Of a stretch of DNA of 64,000 nt, positions 19,409-27,979 are shown piece after piece (positions within the stretch are counted from its first letter, which is position 1; every line of letters starts with the position of its first letter). Made by a program: the position numbers and the translations under genes. The stretch spans positions 27,057-91,056 of the forward strand of contig CALKDK010000007.1 in NCBI GenBank assembly GCA_938084055.1, in the 5' to 3' direction. Under the pieces are notes generated by a model. The model was not told where the DNA came from, did no database searches, and worked only from the letters and a program-made list of their open reading frames with translations. This stretch comes from an uncultured Luminiphilus sp. (GTDB lineage: Bacteria > Pseudomonadota > Gammaproteobacteria > Pseudomonadales > Halieaceae).

Positions 19409-20128
19409 CTAGCGGTGTAAATCTTTCCCGTTGCTGGCGTAACCCCGCATAAACGCGTCCCAGTCTTCAGCAGAAAATTTGCCACCAGCGCCGGCCACTC
19501 GCATGAGGGAGCGACGCAGTCGACGTAAATTGGCTCGTCGGTAAAACCGTGCGCCCAGACGCTGCAGGGCACACCTGTCGAAATCTATAATAAAAACCGA
19601 GGCCTCATTCACAAGTATATTGCTCGCGTTTAGATCCTTGTGATTGATGTGCTCATCATGCAAGCGCCCGATACAGCATCCCACTGCCCGCCACTCGCTG
19701 GCCGCCAGTTGCCGCTCCAGTAAAATTTCCGAAAGCGCATGAACACCCTCAAAGCGTTCGATAATGATGGCGCCCTCATAACGCAGCCCGGAGCGACTGA
19801 CCCAGGCGGCAACGGGATGCGGCACCGGCACATTGCGGGACGTCAGGTAGCGCAATAGCCGATACTCCCTGAACATGCGCGTTTTTTCATAGCCCAGAAA
19901 CAGATAGGACCTCTCGATGAAGCGCCGGACAAAACCACCTCGCAGGTAGGGCTTGATCACCCAGGCCTGCTCAGCACAATCCACGAAGTAGACCTGGCCA
20001 CGGCCTCCCTGAAGCACCTGGCGGCCTGGCCAGTGGCCTGCATCAAAAAGCTCGGGGCCCGGCGTCGCTACCCGTGATCCGTCGAAAAGGATACGCCCGC
20101 CTGCGGGTGTTTTGATCTCACTGTCCAT
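19409..20128 (-). CDS. kdkA: 3-deoxy-D-manno-octulosonic acid (Kdo) kinase
   Basis: 239 aa, the usual KdkA length. It phosphorylates position 4 of the single lipid-A-linked Kdo in LPS of bacteria with a monofunctional Kdo transferase. The protein-kinase-like fold is visible: GGRGQVYFV glycine loop, VIKPYLRGG lysine strand, IIIERF hinge, catalytic loop HKDLNASNIL and metal motif IDFDRC. It is divergent from the GT9 glycosyltransferase and close to waaA, forming an LPS inner-core locus. KdkA together with WaaA suggests a single phosphorylated Kdo, as in Haemophilus or Vibrio (inference). Confidence 0.92.
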   Translation of the reverse strand: MDSEIKTPAGGRILFDGSRVATPGPELFDAGHWPGRQVLQGGRGQVYFVDCAEQAWVIKPYLRGGFVRRFIERSYLFLGYEKTRMFREYRLLRYLTSRNVPVPHPVAAWVSRSGLRYEGAIIIERFEGVHALSEILLERQLAASEWRAVGCCIGRLHDEHINHKDLNASNILVNEASVFIIDFDRCALQRLGARFYRRANLRRLRRSLMRVAGAGGKFSAEDWDAFMRGYASNGKDLHR

Positions 20129-20192
20129 AACCCATTAAATCAGAGGTGTGGCAAATATTCAGGCTCCACCGTCCACCATCCGGCGCGTTAAG

Positions 20193-21269
20193 ATGCCTGC
20201 CATGAAACCACCAAGACGCCGACTCTGTATTCTCCGCCTCTCTGCCATTGGTGACGTCTGTCACGCCATAGCAACGGTTCAAGCCATACAGCACCAGTTC
20301 CCGGATGACGAGATTACCTGGCTTGTGGGTAAAACCGAGGCCGGTCTGGTATCTGACCTGCCCGGCATCCGGGTTGTTGTATTCGATAAAGGTAAAGGTC
20401 TCCGCGCATTCCCGGCGGTGAGGCGTCAACTGGGGGGTCGCTTTGATGTCCTGCTCCACATGCAGTTGTCGCTCCGGGCCAACCTCCTCGCCGCCTGGGT
20501 TCCAGCCCGCCAAAAATGGGGCTTTCCACGGCATCTCTCCAAGGAGCTCCATAGTCTGGTCATCAACAGACGCGTCACCATGCCCGCCAGGCCCCACGTA
20601 CTGGAAGGGTTCCAGTGCTTTGCCCATGCCCTGGGCGTCCCACCATTTGAGCCCCAGTGGCATATTCCGATTCCCGAGACTGATCAAACCTGGGTTGAAG
20701 CGCACATTCCCGGGGATGCGCCTTTTGTTGTCGTCGCACCGGCGGCCAGCAATCCCGAGCGCAACTGGCTTCCTGAGCGCTATGCGGCAGTCATCGAGCA
20801 TCTGGCCAACCGGGGCATTACCCCCGTGCTCACGGGAGCCCCTGCGACCTCAGAGCTGGCGCTGGCGCAGAAAATCTCCGAGCTCGCCAAGGCCCAACCC
20901 ATCAATCTCGTGGGCCAGACCAACCTGAAGCAACTGCTGATGCTGGTGTCCCGGGCCGCGGCCGTCGTTGCCCCGGACAGTGGTACCGCGCATATGGCTG
21001 TAACCCAGGGCACCCCCGTTATTGGTCTGTACGCCCACAGCAATCCTGAAAGAACGGGCCCCTACCATTCCAGGTCACTGACCGTTGAGGTTTACTCGGC
21101 CAATTTGCTGGCCCAGAAGTCCGGCCGACCCGAAGAGACAAGGTGGGGGACGCGATTGAAGGGTGCTGGCCTTATGGCAGATATCCAGGTCGACGAGGTC
21201 CTCAAAAAACTGGATCAGGCCCTCGGCTCTGGGCAGCCCCCCCCACCCGGGAACAACATCAGTTCGTGA
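20193..21269 (+). CDS. Glycosyltransferase family 9 (LPS heptosyltransferase-type)
   Basis: 358 aa from the ATG at 20193; an ATG three codons later is equally plausible and neither has a clear ribosome site. GT9 hallmarks: LCILRLSAIGDVCHAIATVQAI at the N-terminus (shown here only as family comparison), NPERNWLPERY in the middle and the nucleotide-sugar site VAPDSGTAHMAVTQGTPVIGLY. It should add heptose (or another sugar) from an ADP-activated donor to the Kdo of LPS at the inner membrane. It pairs divergently with kdkA (64 bp between starts) and precedes waaA. Confidence 0.9.
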   Translation: MPAMKPPRRRLCILRLSAIGDVCHAIATVQAIQHQFPDDEITWLVGKTEAGLVSDLPGIRVVVFDKGKGLRAFPAVRRQLGGRFDVLLHMQLSLRANLLAAWVPARQKWGFPRHLSKELHSLVINRRVTMPARPHVLEGFQCFAHALGVPPFEPQWHIPIPETDQTWVEAHIPGDAPFVVVAPAASNPERNWLPERYAAVIEHLANRGITPVLTGAPATSELALAQKISELAKAQPINLVGQTNLKQLLMLVSRAAAVVAPDSGTAHMAVTQGTPVIGLYAHSNPERTGPYHSRSLTVEVYSANLLAQKSGRPEETRWGTRLKGAGLMADIQVDEVLKKLDQALGSGQPPPPGNNISS

Positions 21270-21415
21270 CAACGCAAGTGCGTCGATAGTCCCCGGACCG
21301 TCCGCGGCGGTCCAGGCCGGCAAGGTGGCGCAGCCAGTCCGTATTGAAAACAGGGAACCTGCCCATAGGGTCCCGTATACTGGGCGCTGGACACGGGTTG
21401 GTTGTAGTTAATCTC

Positions 21416-22693
21416 ATGCGTCGACTTTATGGCCTGTTGACACTGTTTCTGACACCGGTCTTTCTGGCTGTATTTCTGTGGTTATCAATACGAGAGCCGG
21501 GCTATCGCGCCAACCTCACCCAGCGGCTGGGCCGAAATCTTCCCGAACCCAGGCCCAGTGGCAATGGCCGGCTCTGGATTCACGCGGTCAGCGTTGGTGA
21601 AACCCTGGCGATAGCGCCCCTGGTCGAGGCCCTGCTGACCCGGCGTCCGGATCTGGCTATTGTCGTGACCTCGACAACGCCCTCTGGTGCCGAGCAGGTC
21701 GAGCGCCTCTTTGGCGATAGGGTCGACCGGGCCTGGTTACCCATCGACAGCCGCGGCGCTGTCCTGCGTTGCCTCGACCACTGGCAACCCATTGCTGTGG
21801 TGCTGGTGGAGACCGAGTTATGGCCTGGGTTGATCCACCAGTGCAAAGGTCGGGGCATCAAAACCCTGCTTCTCAATGGACGGCTGTCAGCGCGTTCGCT
21901 GCGTGGCTACGCCCGACTGGGCTCCCTCGCCCGCACGAGCGTTGCTGATCTGGATCATATCGCCTGCCAGCACGCCTCCGACGCCCGCCGTTTCCGGGCA
22001 CTGGGGGCGTGGCCTGCACGGGTCTCGGTGGTGGGTAGCCTGAAATTTGATATGCCCCTCGAGGCCCTCCAGAACCAGAGGGACCAGCTGGCAATCAGTC
22101 TGGGCACGCCTTGCTCCCGCCGACCCATCGTTCTGGCCGCCAGCACGCATGCAGGGGAAGACCCCACTGTGATTGATGCGTTCAAGACGCTGCGGGGGCG
22201 CTTTCCCAACTGCGCACTTTGGCTGGCTCCCCGCCACCCAACACGATCTGACGCGTTGCTGGAATTACTGCGCGACGCTGGGCTAACGGCAACAACCCGC
22301 TCGTCGGGGGACACACTGAGTGACGATACGGAGGTCCTGTTGATCGACACCCTCGGCGAACTGAGCGCGTTTATGGGTCTGGCGACCGTGGTCTTCATGG
22401 GCGGTAGCCTGGTGCCCCACGGGGGGCACAACCCTCTGGAAGCGCTGGTATTCGGGCGACCCGTGGTCACGGGTCCCAGCACCGACAACTTTGCCAGTCT
22501 CTACCGAGACATGGAAAAATCTGGTTTGCTGACCAGGGTCAATGACAGCGGTGATCTGGCCGCAGCTCTGGAAAACTGCCTGACGGCGGACCACTCGGAG
22601 TTCTTTGCCCAGCAGGGGCCTGGCTTTGTCGACGCCCGCCGGGGCGCACTGGAGGCCCAGTTCGCACGGCTCGAGCAGGTCGTGAGTAGCTGA
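21416..22693 (+). CDS. waaA: Kdo transferase
   Basis: 425 aa from the ATG at 21416, the same length as the E. coli enzyme. It transfers Kdo from CMP-Kdo to lipid IVA on the inner membrane. An N-terminal membrane anchor (RLYGLLTLFLTPVFLAVFLW) is followed by the GT30 domain with WIHAVSVGET, the TELWPG motif and the C-terminal FMGGSLVPHGGHNPLEA motif. It lies 147 bp downstream of the GT9 gene on the same strand. The upstream reading frame is open but lacks signals, and the ribosome site is poor. Confidence 0.94.
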   Translation: MRRLYGLLTLFLTPVFLAVFLWLSIREPGYRANLTQRLGRNLPEPRPSGNGRLWIHAVSVGETLAIAPLVEALLTRRPDLAIVVTSTTPSGAEQVERLFGDRVDRAWLPIDSRGAVLRCLDHWQPIAVVLVETELWPGLIHQCKGRGIKTLLLNGRLSARSLRGYARLGSLARTSVADLDHIACQHASDARRFRALGAWPARVSVVGSLKFDMPLEALQNQRDQLAISLGTPCSRRPIVLAASTHAGEDPTVIDAFKTLRGRFPNCALWLAPRHPTRSDALLELLRDAGLTATTRSSGDTLSDDTEVLLIDTLGELSAFMGLATVVFMGGSLVPHGGHNPLEALVFGRPVVTGPSTDNFASLYRDMEKSGLLTRVNDSGDLAAALENCLTADHSEFFAQQGPGFVDARRGALEAQFARLEQVVSS

Positions 22694-22797
22694 ACAAGCG
22701 CCCGGAAGAGAATCTTTAAACCGCGCTGCAACGTCAAACCAGGCTGCGCTGTAACAGGGTCCAACAGGAAAACACAGGTCCACGCTAACCGGCTTTG

Positions 22798-23019
22798 ATG
22801 TTGAATCAATCTCCAGCACTGGCAGCGCTTGACTGGGGGTTCATTGGCCTTTACCCCACGACCATTCTGGCACTTGCGATTTGGCGGGCACGCAGCCAAG
22901 GCAGTCGCGTAGCCTATTTTGTCGCCGGCCGGCGAGTCGGCGCCTGGCCGATAGCGCTGTCCATTATGGCCACCCAATGCTGCACCAGCCGTATCCTCGG
23001 GGCACCGGCCACACTCTGA
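22798..23019 (+). pseudogene. Truncated N-terminus of a Na+/solute symporter (SSS family)
   Basis: 74 codons encode only the first transmembrane segment and loop of an SSS carrier: LDWGFIGLY..., the YFVAGRRVGAWPIALS motif and SIMATQCCTSRILGAPA, after which the frame ends at TGA. A full SSS protein has around 450-550 residues; none of the remaining spans appears in any frame in the 130 bp before the next gene. It is best explained as a deletion relic. A real small membrane protein is a less likely alternative. Confidence 0.65.
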
Positions 23020-23150
23020 GTTCGATAAGCCCCGACACGGCTACCGCGCCCCCGTTCACCCTCCTTACCCACGCATGGTCACGCACGACAAGGCACGCGA
23101 CATAAGCTGATTGGACTCCGGCCGGCGGGCAGCTTAATCCACCCAACAGA

Positions 23151-23948
23151 TCACTCGCCCGTAAAGTGTGGCGTACGCTTGTCAAGGAATGCCGCCACGG
23201 CCTCGCGATGATCCCGCGTCTGATGGGCGTAACCCTGCTGTACAGCTGCTGTGTCCAGCGCCTCTGCAAGGGACTGGTCGCAGGCCTTTCGTAGCATTCC
23301 CTTTGCCCTGCTGACTGCCTCAGGCGGGTTGGCGGCGATCTTCATGGCAATGCTGTGACAGGTTGGCAACAGGTCCTCGGCCGCCACCACCCGGGACACC
23401 AACCCCCACTGTAGCGCCGTATCGGCGTCAATGGGGTCCCCTGTCAGGGCCATTTCCGTAGCGCGGGAAAAGCCGACAATCCGCGGCAATAGCCAGGCAC
23501 CCCCGTCGCCCGGGATGAGCCCCAATTTTACGAAGCTCTCTGCAAACCGTGCCTCTGTGGAGGCAATGCGAATATCACACATACAGGTCAGGTCGCAGCC
23601 GGCACCGATCGCAGCGCCGTTGATGGCAGCGATTACCGGCACGCCCAAACCCTCCATCGCCAGCGGGATACGCTGTATGCCGTTGCGGTAATTATCTCGC
23701 GTCGCTTCGGGGGAGGCACCGATCAGACTGTTCGGCCCGGGCTGCATTTGCCGCAGGTCGCCTCCGGAACAGAATGCCCTGCCGGCTCCGGTGAGGATAA
23801 TGACCCGAACCGAGGGATCGGCGTCTGCCGACTGAAGTGCACAAACCAGTGCCTCGACCATCGCCAAATCCGTAATCGGATTGCGCCGCTCGGGCCGATT
23901 CAACGTCAGGGTGCGTATGCTGCCGTCCTGGGTAGTCAGGATATCCAT
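23151..23948 (-). CDS. Enoyl-CoA hydratase/isomerase family protein
   Basis: 265-aa crotonase. The oxyanion-hole segments are present: AFCSGGDLRQM and INGAAIGAGCDLTCMCDIRIAS, followed by GLIPGDGGAWLLPRIVG with the acidic region seen in hydratases. It acts on CoA thioesters of an unknown acyl chain in the cytoplasm. It is last in a minus-strand run with the luciferase-like oxidoreductase, P1 peptidase and CoA-transferase, which suggests a catabolic pathway for a CoA-activated compound, although gaps of 100-170 bp mean a single operon is not assured. Confidence 0.9.
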   Translation of the reverse strand: MDILTTQDGSIRTLTLNRPERRNPITDLAMVEALVCALQSADADPSVRVIILTGAGRAFCSGGDLRQMQPGPNSLIGASPEATRDNYRNGIQRIPLAMEGLGVPVIAAINGAAIGAGCDLTCMCDIRIASTEARFAESFVKLGLIPGDGGAWLLPRIVGFSRATEMALTGDPIDADTALQWGLVSRVVAAEDLLPTCHSIAMKIAANPPEAVSRAKGMLRKACDQSLAEALDTAAVQQGYAHQTRDHREAVAAFLDKRTPHFTGE

Positions 23949-24043
23949 GGCCGTGGGCCCTCAGTGTCGGGTTGTTGGCCGCAAAGTCTAGCCCAATAAC
24001 AGGGACCGGGACCCCCAGTTTGGCGTCTCGGCGGGGGAACAAT

Positions 24044-24071
24044 GCGTTGCATGCCATCCGGCATGCAACGC
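24044..24071 (-). terminator. Perfect 12-bp hairpin downstream of the luciferase-like gene
   Basis: GCGTTGCATGCC at 24044-24055 and its exact complement at 24060-24071 enclose a 4-base loop. It starts 38 bp after the stop codon of the minus-strand oxidoreductase gene. On that strand it is followed by ATTGTT rather than a full T tract, so it may be a weak intrinsic terminator or an mRNA 3'-end stabiliser. Confidence 0.45.
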
Positions 24072-24109
24072 GATAAGAGCGAGAACCCCGGTTTTGCCCG
24101 CTTCAATTT

Positions 24110-24985
24110 TCAACGGCGGTGGGGTGCGATGAACTCTCCGGCATACCAATGCAGCATCTGCAGCTTCTTTTCGAGACTGTGATCGGGCTCCATTTCGTAG
24201 ACATTCCGAAAGGCAATGATGACATCGGTGACACCCAGAGCCTCGAGATCGGCAATCCCCTGGGGCGTGAAAGCATTCTGGCCGGTGGTAAAAATCCGGA
24301 ACGGCTTCTCGGCGGTACCAAACTCTTCACGCCATCGATTGAGCTTGCCAATGTACGCCTCGAGCTGAGTCATGTCGGCCCCGGCGCACATCCAGCCGTC
24401 GCCCACACGGGCGGCACGCTTGAGTGCCGGGTCGGAGTGCCCACCCATCAGGATCGGTGTTGGTGCGGTCGGCACAGGGCACATTTTATTGGCCGGCATG
24501 GCGTGCATCTCGCCCTCAAAGCCGAAAAATTCACCCGATTCGAGCCCCCTCAGTATGGCGATCTGCTCATCAAACCGCTTACCGCGCTGCTCCCAGGGCA
24601 CACCGCAGACCGCAAAATCCTCCTCCCAGGGGCTAATACCCACACCAAAGTCGAAACGATTACCCGACAGTTGCTGAATACTTTGCACCTGTTTTGCCAC
24701 CACCGGGGCCTGGCGCACCGCCAGCTTATAAACGAACGTCGCGAAGCGGATGTGCTCGGTAACCGCAGTCATGGCGGCCACGGCAATCAAACTCTCGAGG
24801 AAGGGGACACTCTCCAAAAACTCCCGACTCCCGTCTTTGTTGTAGGGATATTTGGAGCTGCATTCTTGCGGGTAACAGATACTGTCTGGAATCGTGATGC
24901 CATCGTATCCCGCCGCTTCTGCGGCCTTGGCGAGAGGAAGATAGTCCTCTGCCACACTCATGCCTACCTGATAACTGAAGCGCAT
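24110..24985 (-). CDS. Luciferase-like (LLM class) flavin/F420-dependent oxidoreductase
   Basis: 291 aa. A TIM-barrel of the bacterial luciferase-like superfamily: GYDGITIPDSI early, a FATFVYKLAVRQAPVVAKQVQSI helix, RFDFGVGISPWEEDF, and PTPILMGGHSDPALKRAARVGDGW. The family includes F420- or FMN-dependent dehydrogenases and monooxygenases. The GGGGGG tract before the ATG is a strong ribosome site. Its neighbours in acyl-CoA metabolism suggest a redox step on a catabolic substrate, but specificity is unknown. Confidence 0.87.
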   Translation of the reverse strand: MRFSYQVGMSVAEDYLPLAKAAEAAGYDGITIPDSICYPQECSSKYPYNKDGSREFLESVPFLESLIAVAAMTAVTEHIRFATFVYKLAVRQAPVVAKQVQSIQQLSGNRFDFGVGISPWEEDFAVCGVPWEQRGKRFDEQIAILRGLESGEFFGFEGEMHAMPANKMCPVPTAPTPILMGGHSDPALKRAARVGDGWMCAGADMTQLEAYIGKLNRWREEFGTAEKPFRIFTTGQNAFTPQGIADLEALGVTDVIIAFRNVYEMEPDHSLEKKLQMLHWYAGEFIAPHRR

Positions 24986-25158
24986 AGACCCCCCTCAAAT
25001 ATTTATTCCTGTATCTGCCAGCGCTACCCGTGTCGCCACCGACAGTATCCGGCGCACCCGGACCGCAGCGGGGGACCCAGGCCACCGGACTCCAGCCCCG
25101 CTATGCTTATCTACGCAGCTTCGACCCGCTAGGACCGCCTGGCTCGGCCCGTTTGCTG

Positions 25159-26073
25159 TCAGGCGTCAGCTGACGTCACCGCATCCCGGATAGCGGCCTC
25201 TACCGCATCGGCGGCCAGCATCCCCAGACGATTGACGGCCATTGCCGGCCGACTGCCGGTGGATGCGGTAAATAGCGTGTCACCATCGTACAGGGTATGT
25301 GCCGGACGAATCGCCCTCGCCAGTCCGTCGTGGGCCATCTGGGATATCTTGAGCGCCTCACTTTTGGTCAGGATCGCGTTGGTCAGTACGGCGCCAATGG
25401 TCGTGTTGGTGCCGGGCATTTCTGCGGTATCCCCATAGGACGATGACCTGGGACTGTGCTCAGGAGCTCGGCTGCTCCCTATCGCCACGCCGTCAGCACC
25501 GTAAACCTCGCCGTAGGGATTAACCGCTACGATGGCCGCCACACAGTGACCACTTTCAAGCTCGATACAGTGCGCGCCCAGCCCGGCCGGAGCGGCATAC
25601 TCGGCTCCGTATAACTTGCCCAGAGTTGCGCCACACCCGGCACCGACCGCGCCTCTCTCAATACCCCCGGGGCGGGCCGCCTGTGCCGCCTTGCGGCCCA
25701 TTTCAAAGTCGGGTCGAGCCTCTGACGACCCTGTTCCGAGGTCATACAAAACCGCACCCGTCACAATGGGTACGCGCACGACGTCGGTGGCAAAACCCAC
25801 ATTTGCAGCCTCGAGTACCTGCACCACACCACCCATGGCATCGAGCCCCCAGACACTGCCTCCGGCCAGGACAATGGCATGGACACGGTCAATCAGGTTT
25901 TCAGGCCTGAGAAGATCAGTTTCACGGGTGCCCGGCGCAGCACCACGGACGTCTACCGCAGCCACGGCTCCCGCATCAAAGCGCAGCACGGTCACCCCGG
26001 TTTTGCCCAACGGGTCCGTCGCATGACCAAAGGTAACGCCAGCGAGGTTTTTCAACTCACAGAATGTTGTCAT
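25159..26073 (-). CDS. P1 family peptidase (DmpA/BapA-like, self-processing)
   Basis: 304 aa with the DmpA/ornithine acetyltransferase-like fold (S58/P1). The motif GTNTTIGAVLTNA places the likely autoprocessing site between Asn223 and Thr224, making Thr224 the N-terminal nucleophile; DmpA and BapA use Ser at this position. LAGGSVWGLDAM is another conserved block. Family members hydrolyse N-terminal D-, L- or beta-amino acids from small peptides and amides. There is no signal peptide. It lies between the CoA-transferase and the luciferase-like gene on the same strand. Confidence 0.88.
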   Translation of the reverse strand: MTTFCELKNLAGVTFGHATDPLGKTGVTVLRFDAGAVAAVDVRGAAPGTRETDLLRPENLIDRVHAIVLAGGSVWGLDAMGGVVQVLEAANVGFATDVVRVPIVTGAVLYDLGTGSSEARPDFEMGRKAAQAARPGGIERGAVGAGCGATLGKLYGAEYAAPAGLGAHCIELESGHCVAAIVAVNPYGEVYGADGVAIGSSRAPEHSPRSSSYGDTAEMPGTNTTIGAVLTNAILTKSEALKISQMAHDGLARAIRPAHTLYDGDTLFTASTGSRPAMAVNRLGMLAADAVEAAIRDAVTSADA

Positions 26074-26170
26074 CCTCGGGTCTCTCCATCTTCATTGGAG
26101 CCGCACAGGCAGCGCCTGCCAGGTAGGTTACCCTGATCAGCTACCCGCTTCACCGGTCTGCAATGCAGCC

Positions 26171-27373
26171 TCAGCCGATACCCAGTTTTCCCGCTGCAAG
26201 CAGATCATCCACTTGCCCAGTGGTGAATCCCAGTTCCGCCATGATTTCCCTGCTGTGCTCCCCAAGGCACGGCGAGGGTTCGGCCAGTGACGTTGCAGCG
26301 CCGGCAAACTGCACGGGTGGCGCTGGGCTGGTGAGCTTTCCTAAATTTTCCGTGACATAGGTTTCCAGAATATCCAGCGCCTGAACCTGAACATTCTCGG
26401 TCACACTATCCCGGGATTCGCAGGGTGCGCTGGGGATATCAGCGGCCTCGAAAGCGGTCATGATGTCCTCGACGCTGAGGTGCTGCATACCGTCCCTGAG
26501 GACAGCAGAAAACGCTTCCAGGTTCAAAAACCGACTGGCAAGCGTCGTAAACCGGGGGTCGGTCCTAAGCTCATCCCGTCCTATGAGCGCGATGACAGCC
26601 TCCCAGTGGCTGTCCTGGAGAATAGACGCGGCAACAGCCCCATCCCGGGCCTTGATGGTCTGGTAGCTCTCTGAGATCGGTGGCATCTGCAGGACATCGT
26701 CGTCATGCAGGGTCCGGTGCATCATGCCATCAGGCCACATGAAGGCGAGACAGGCGTGCAACATGGAGATATCGATATGCTGACCCTCCCCTGTGCTATG
26801 CCGTGCCAACAGGGCCGCCGTGACCGCCTGAGCCGTCGTATAGGCGGTCACCTTGTCGCACATGAGCATGCGGACAAAAGCATAGCTGTCCCCGCCACCC
26901 TGTAAACCCGTGATACCCGCTATGCCCTGGATGACATGATCATAGGCAGGCCGGTCGTGCAGTGGGCCTCGATTGCCGAAACCGGTGACCGCGACATTGA
27001 TCAGGCGCGGGTTGGTCTGGCGCAGGGTTGCACTGGCGAGCCCAAGCTGCGCCATAACGCCAGGGCGATAGTTGTTGAGCAGTACATCTGCACGGGCCGC
27101 GAGACGGCGAACAGCCTCGACACCCACCTCGTGCTTCAGGTTGATAGCCAGGGAACGCTTACCCCTGTTGCAGTTATGGAACAGGGCGGATATCCCGGAC
27201 TTCTGGCTCCCCAGCATACGCATGGGGTCGCCCGTTCTGACCGGCTCGACCTTGATCACCCGTGCACCCTGGGCGCGCAGCGTCATGGCCGCCAGTGAAC
27301 AGGTCACCATGGTGGATAACTCAACCACCTCAATGCCGGCCAGGGGTTGCTCTGCTGTGGGTGTGTCGGTCAC
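26171..27373 (-). CDS. CaiB/BaiF family (type III) CoA-transferase
   Basis: 400 aa from a GTG. It opens with GIEVVELSTMVTCSLAAMTL and ARVIKVEPVRTGDPMR, then NRGKRSLAINLKHEVG and ADVLLNNYRPGVMAQLGL, all hallmarks of formyl-CoA transferase/alpha-methylacyl-CoA racemase-type enzymes. It moves CoA between carboxylic acids or racemises alpha-methylacyl-CoA in the cytoplasm. Being next to an enoyl-CoA hydratase run, it probably activates the substrate of that pathway (inference). Confidence 0.92.
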   Translation of the reverse strand: MTDTPTAEQPLAGIEVVELSTMVTCSLAAMTLRAQGARVIKVEPVRTGDPMRMLGSQKSGISALFHNCNRGKRSLAINLKHEVGVEAVRRLAARADVLLNNYRPGVMAQLGLASATLRQTNPRLINVAVTGFGNRGPLHDRPAYDHVIQGIAGITGLQGGGDSYAFVRMLMCDKVTAYTTAQAVTAALLARHSTGEGQHIDISMLHACLAFMWPDGMMHRTLHDDDVLQMPPISESYQTIKARDGAVAASILQDSHWEAVIALIGRDELRTDPRFTTLASRFLNLEAFSAVLRDGMQHLSVEDIMTAFEAADIPSAPCESRDSVTENVQVQALDILETYVTENLGKLTSPAPPVQFAGAATSLAEPSPCLGEHSREIMAELGFTTGQVDDLLAAGKLGIG

Positions 27374-27385
27374 AAGAGAGGGCTG

Positions 27386-27883
27386 CTAGCGGATGCTGAA
27401 ACGCAACATCACGGCATCGGAACCCGGATTATCGCTTTGGGTGCTGCCGTTGGACATATGGTCAAAGGACAGGGAAATAGAGAAGTCCTCATTGATGTCG
27501 TACCCCGCTCCCAGCAGGGATCTGAACTGGAGGGATCCACCCAGATCGGTGTCCCCACCGTGATAGAGCCCTGGCATAAAACTGCCCTCAACAAAAAATC
27601 CACCACCAAAACGATAGCGACCGGCAACCCCCGCACCGACCCAGGCATCGCCATCAGCGTCCAGGCGACCGGCGACCGCCAGGTTCCCCGACAGGGCACC
27701 CAGCGCACCGAAATCCTGCCAGTGATATTCCGCCACCCCACCCACACCGTGGGTGTCGACATCACTGGTTACGCCCGCAACCCATTCCCCACGCACCTGC
27801 ATGGCCAGCGATAGCACGCACAGCAGGATGACACTGACGGCGGTGCGAATGCACCGAGTGGCGCAGAGGCTGGCTAAAACCAT
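27386..27883 (-). CDS. PagL-like lipid A 3-O-deacylase / acyloxyacyl hydrolase
   Basis: 165 aa with signal peptide (residues 10-32, ends VRG-EW) and an outer-membrane beta-barrel pattern of alternating residues ending in aromatic-rich RFSIR. The C-terminal block holds His142 and Ser144 (FDHMSNG) and, twelve residues later, Asp156 in NPGSDAV. Known PagL uses a His-x-Ser dyad plus Glu twelve residues further on, so the acid appears as Asp here. It removes the 3-O acyl chain of lipid A at the outer membrane. It is followed closely by the CoA-transferase gene (12 bp). Confidence 0.75.
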   Translation of the reverse strand: MVLASLCATRCIRTAVSVILLCVLSLAMQVRGEWVAGVTSDVDTHGVGGVAEYHWQDFGALGALSGNLAVAGRLDADGDAWVGAGVAGRYRFGGGFFVEGSFMPGLYHGGDTDLGGSLQFRSLLGAGYDINEDFSISLSFDHMSNGSTQSDNPGSDAVMLRFSIR

Positions 27884-27979
27884 GGCATACCTACTTATTC
27901 TGTTTATTTATTTTGCGTTCCTTGTGCTGCCTACCCTACCAGCCGGCGTTATCCACCTGCAGGGTGTAAGCGCCCGGGG

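Noticed and set aside
21344..21381. Promoter TTGAAA...TATACT before waaA
   Set aside because: The spacer is 26 bp, too long for sigma-70.
24119..25132. 337-codon plus-strand frame opposite the luciferase-like gene
   Set aside because: Antisense shadow with no domain or initiation signal.
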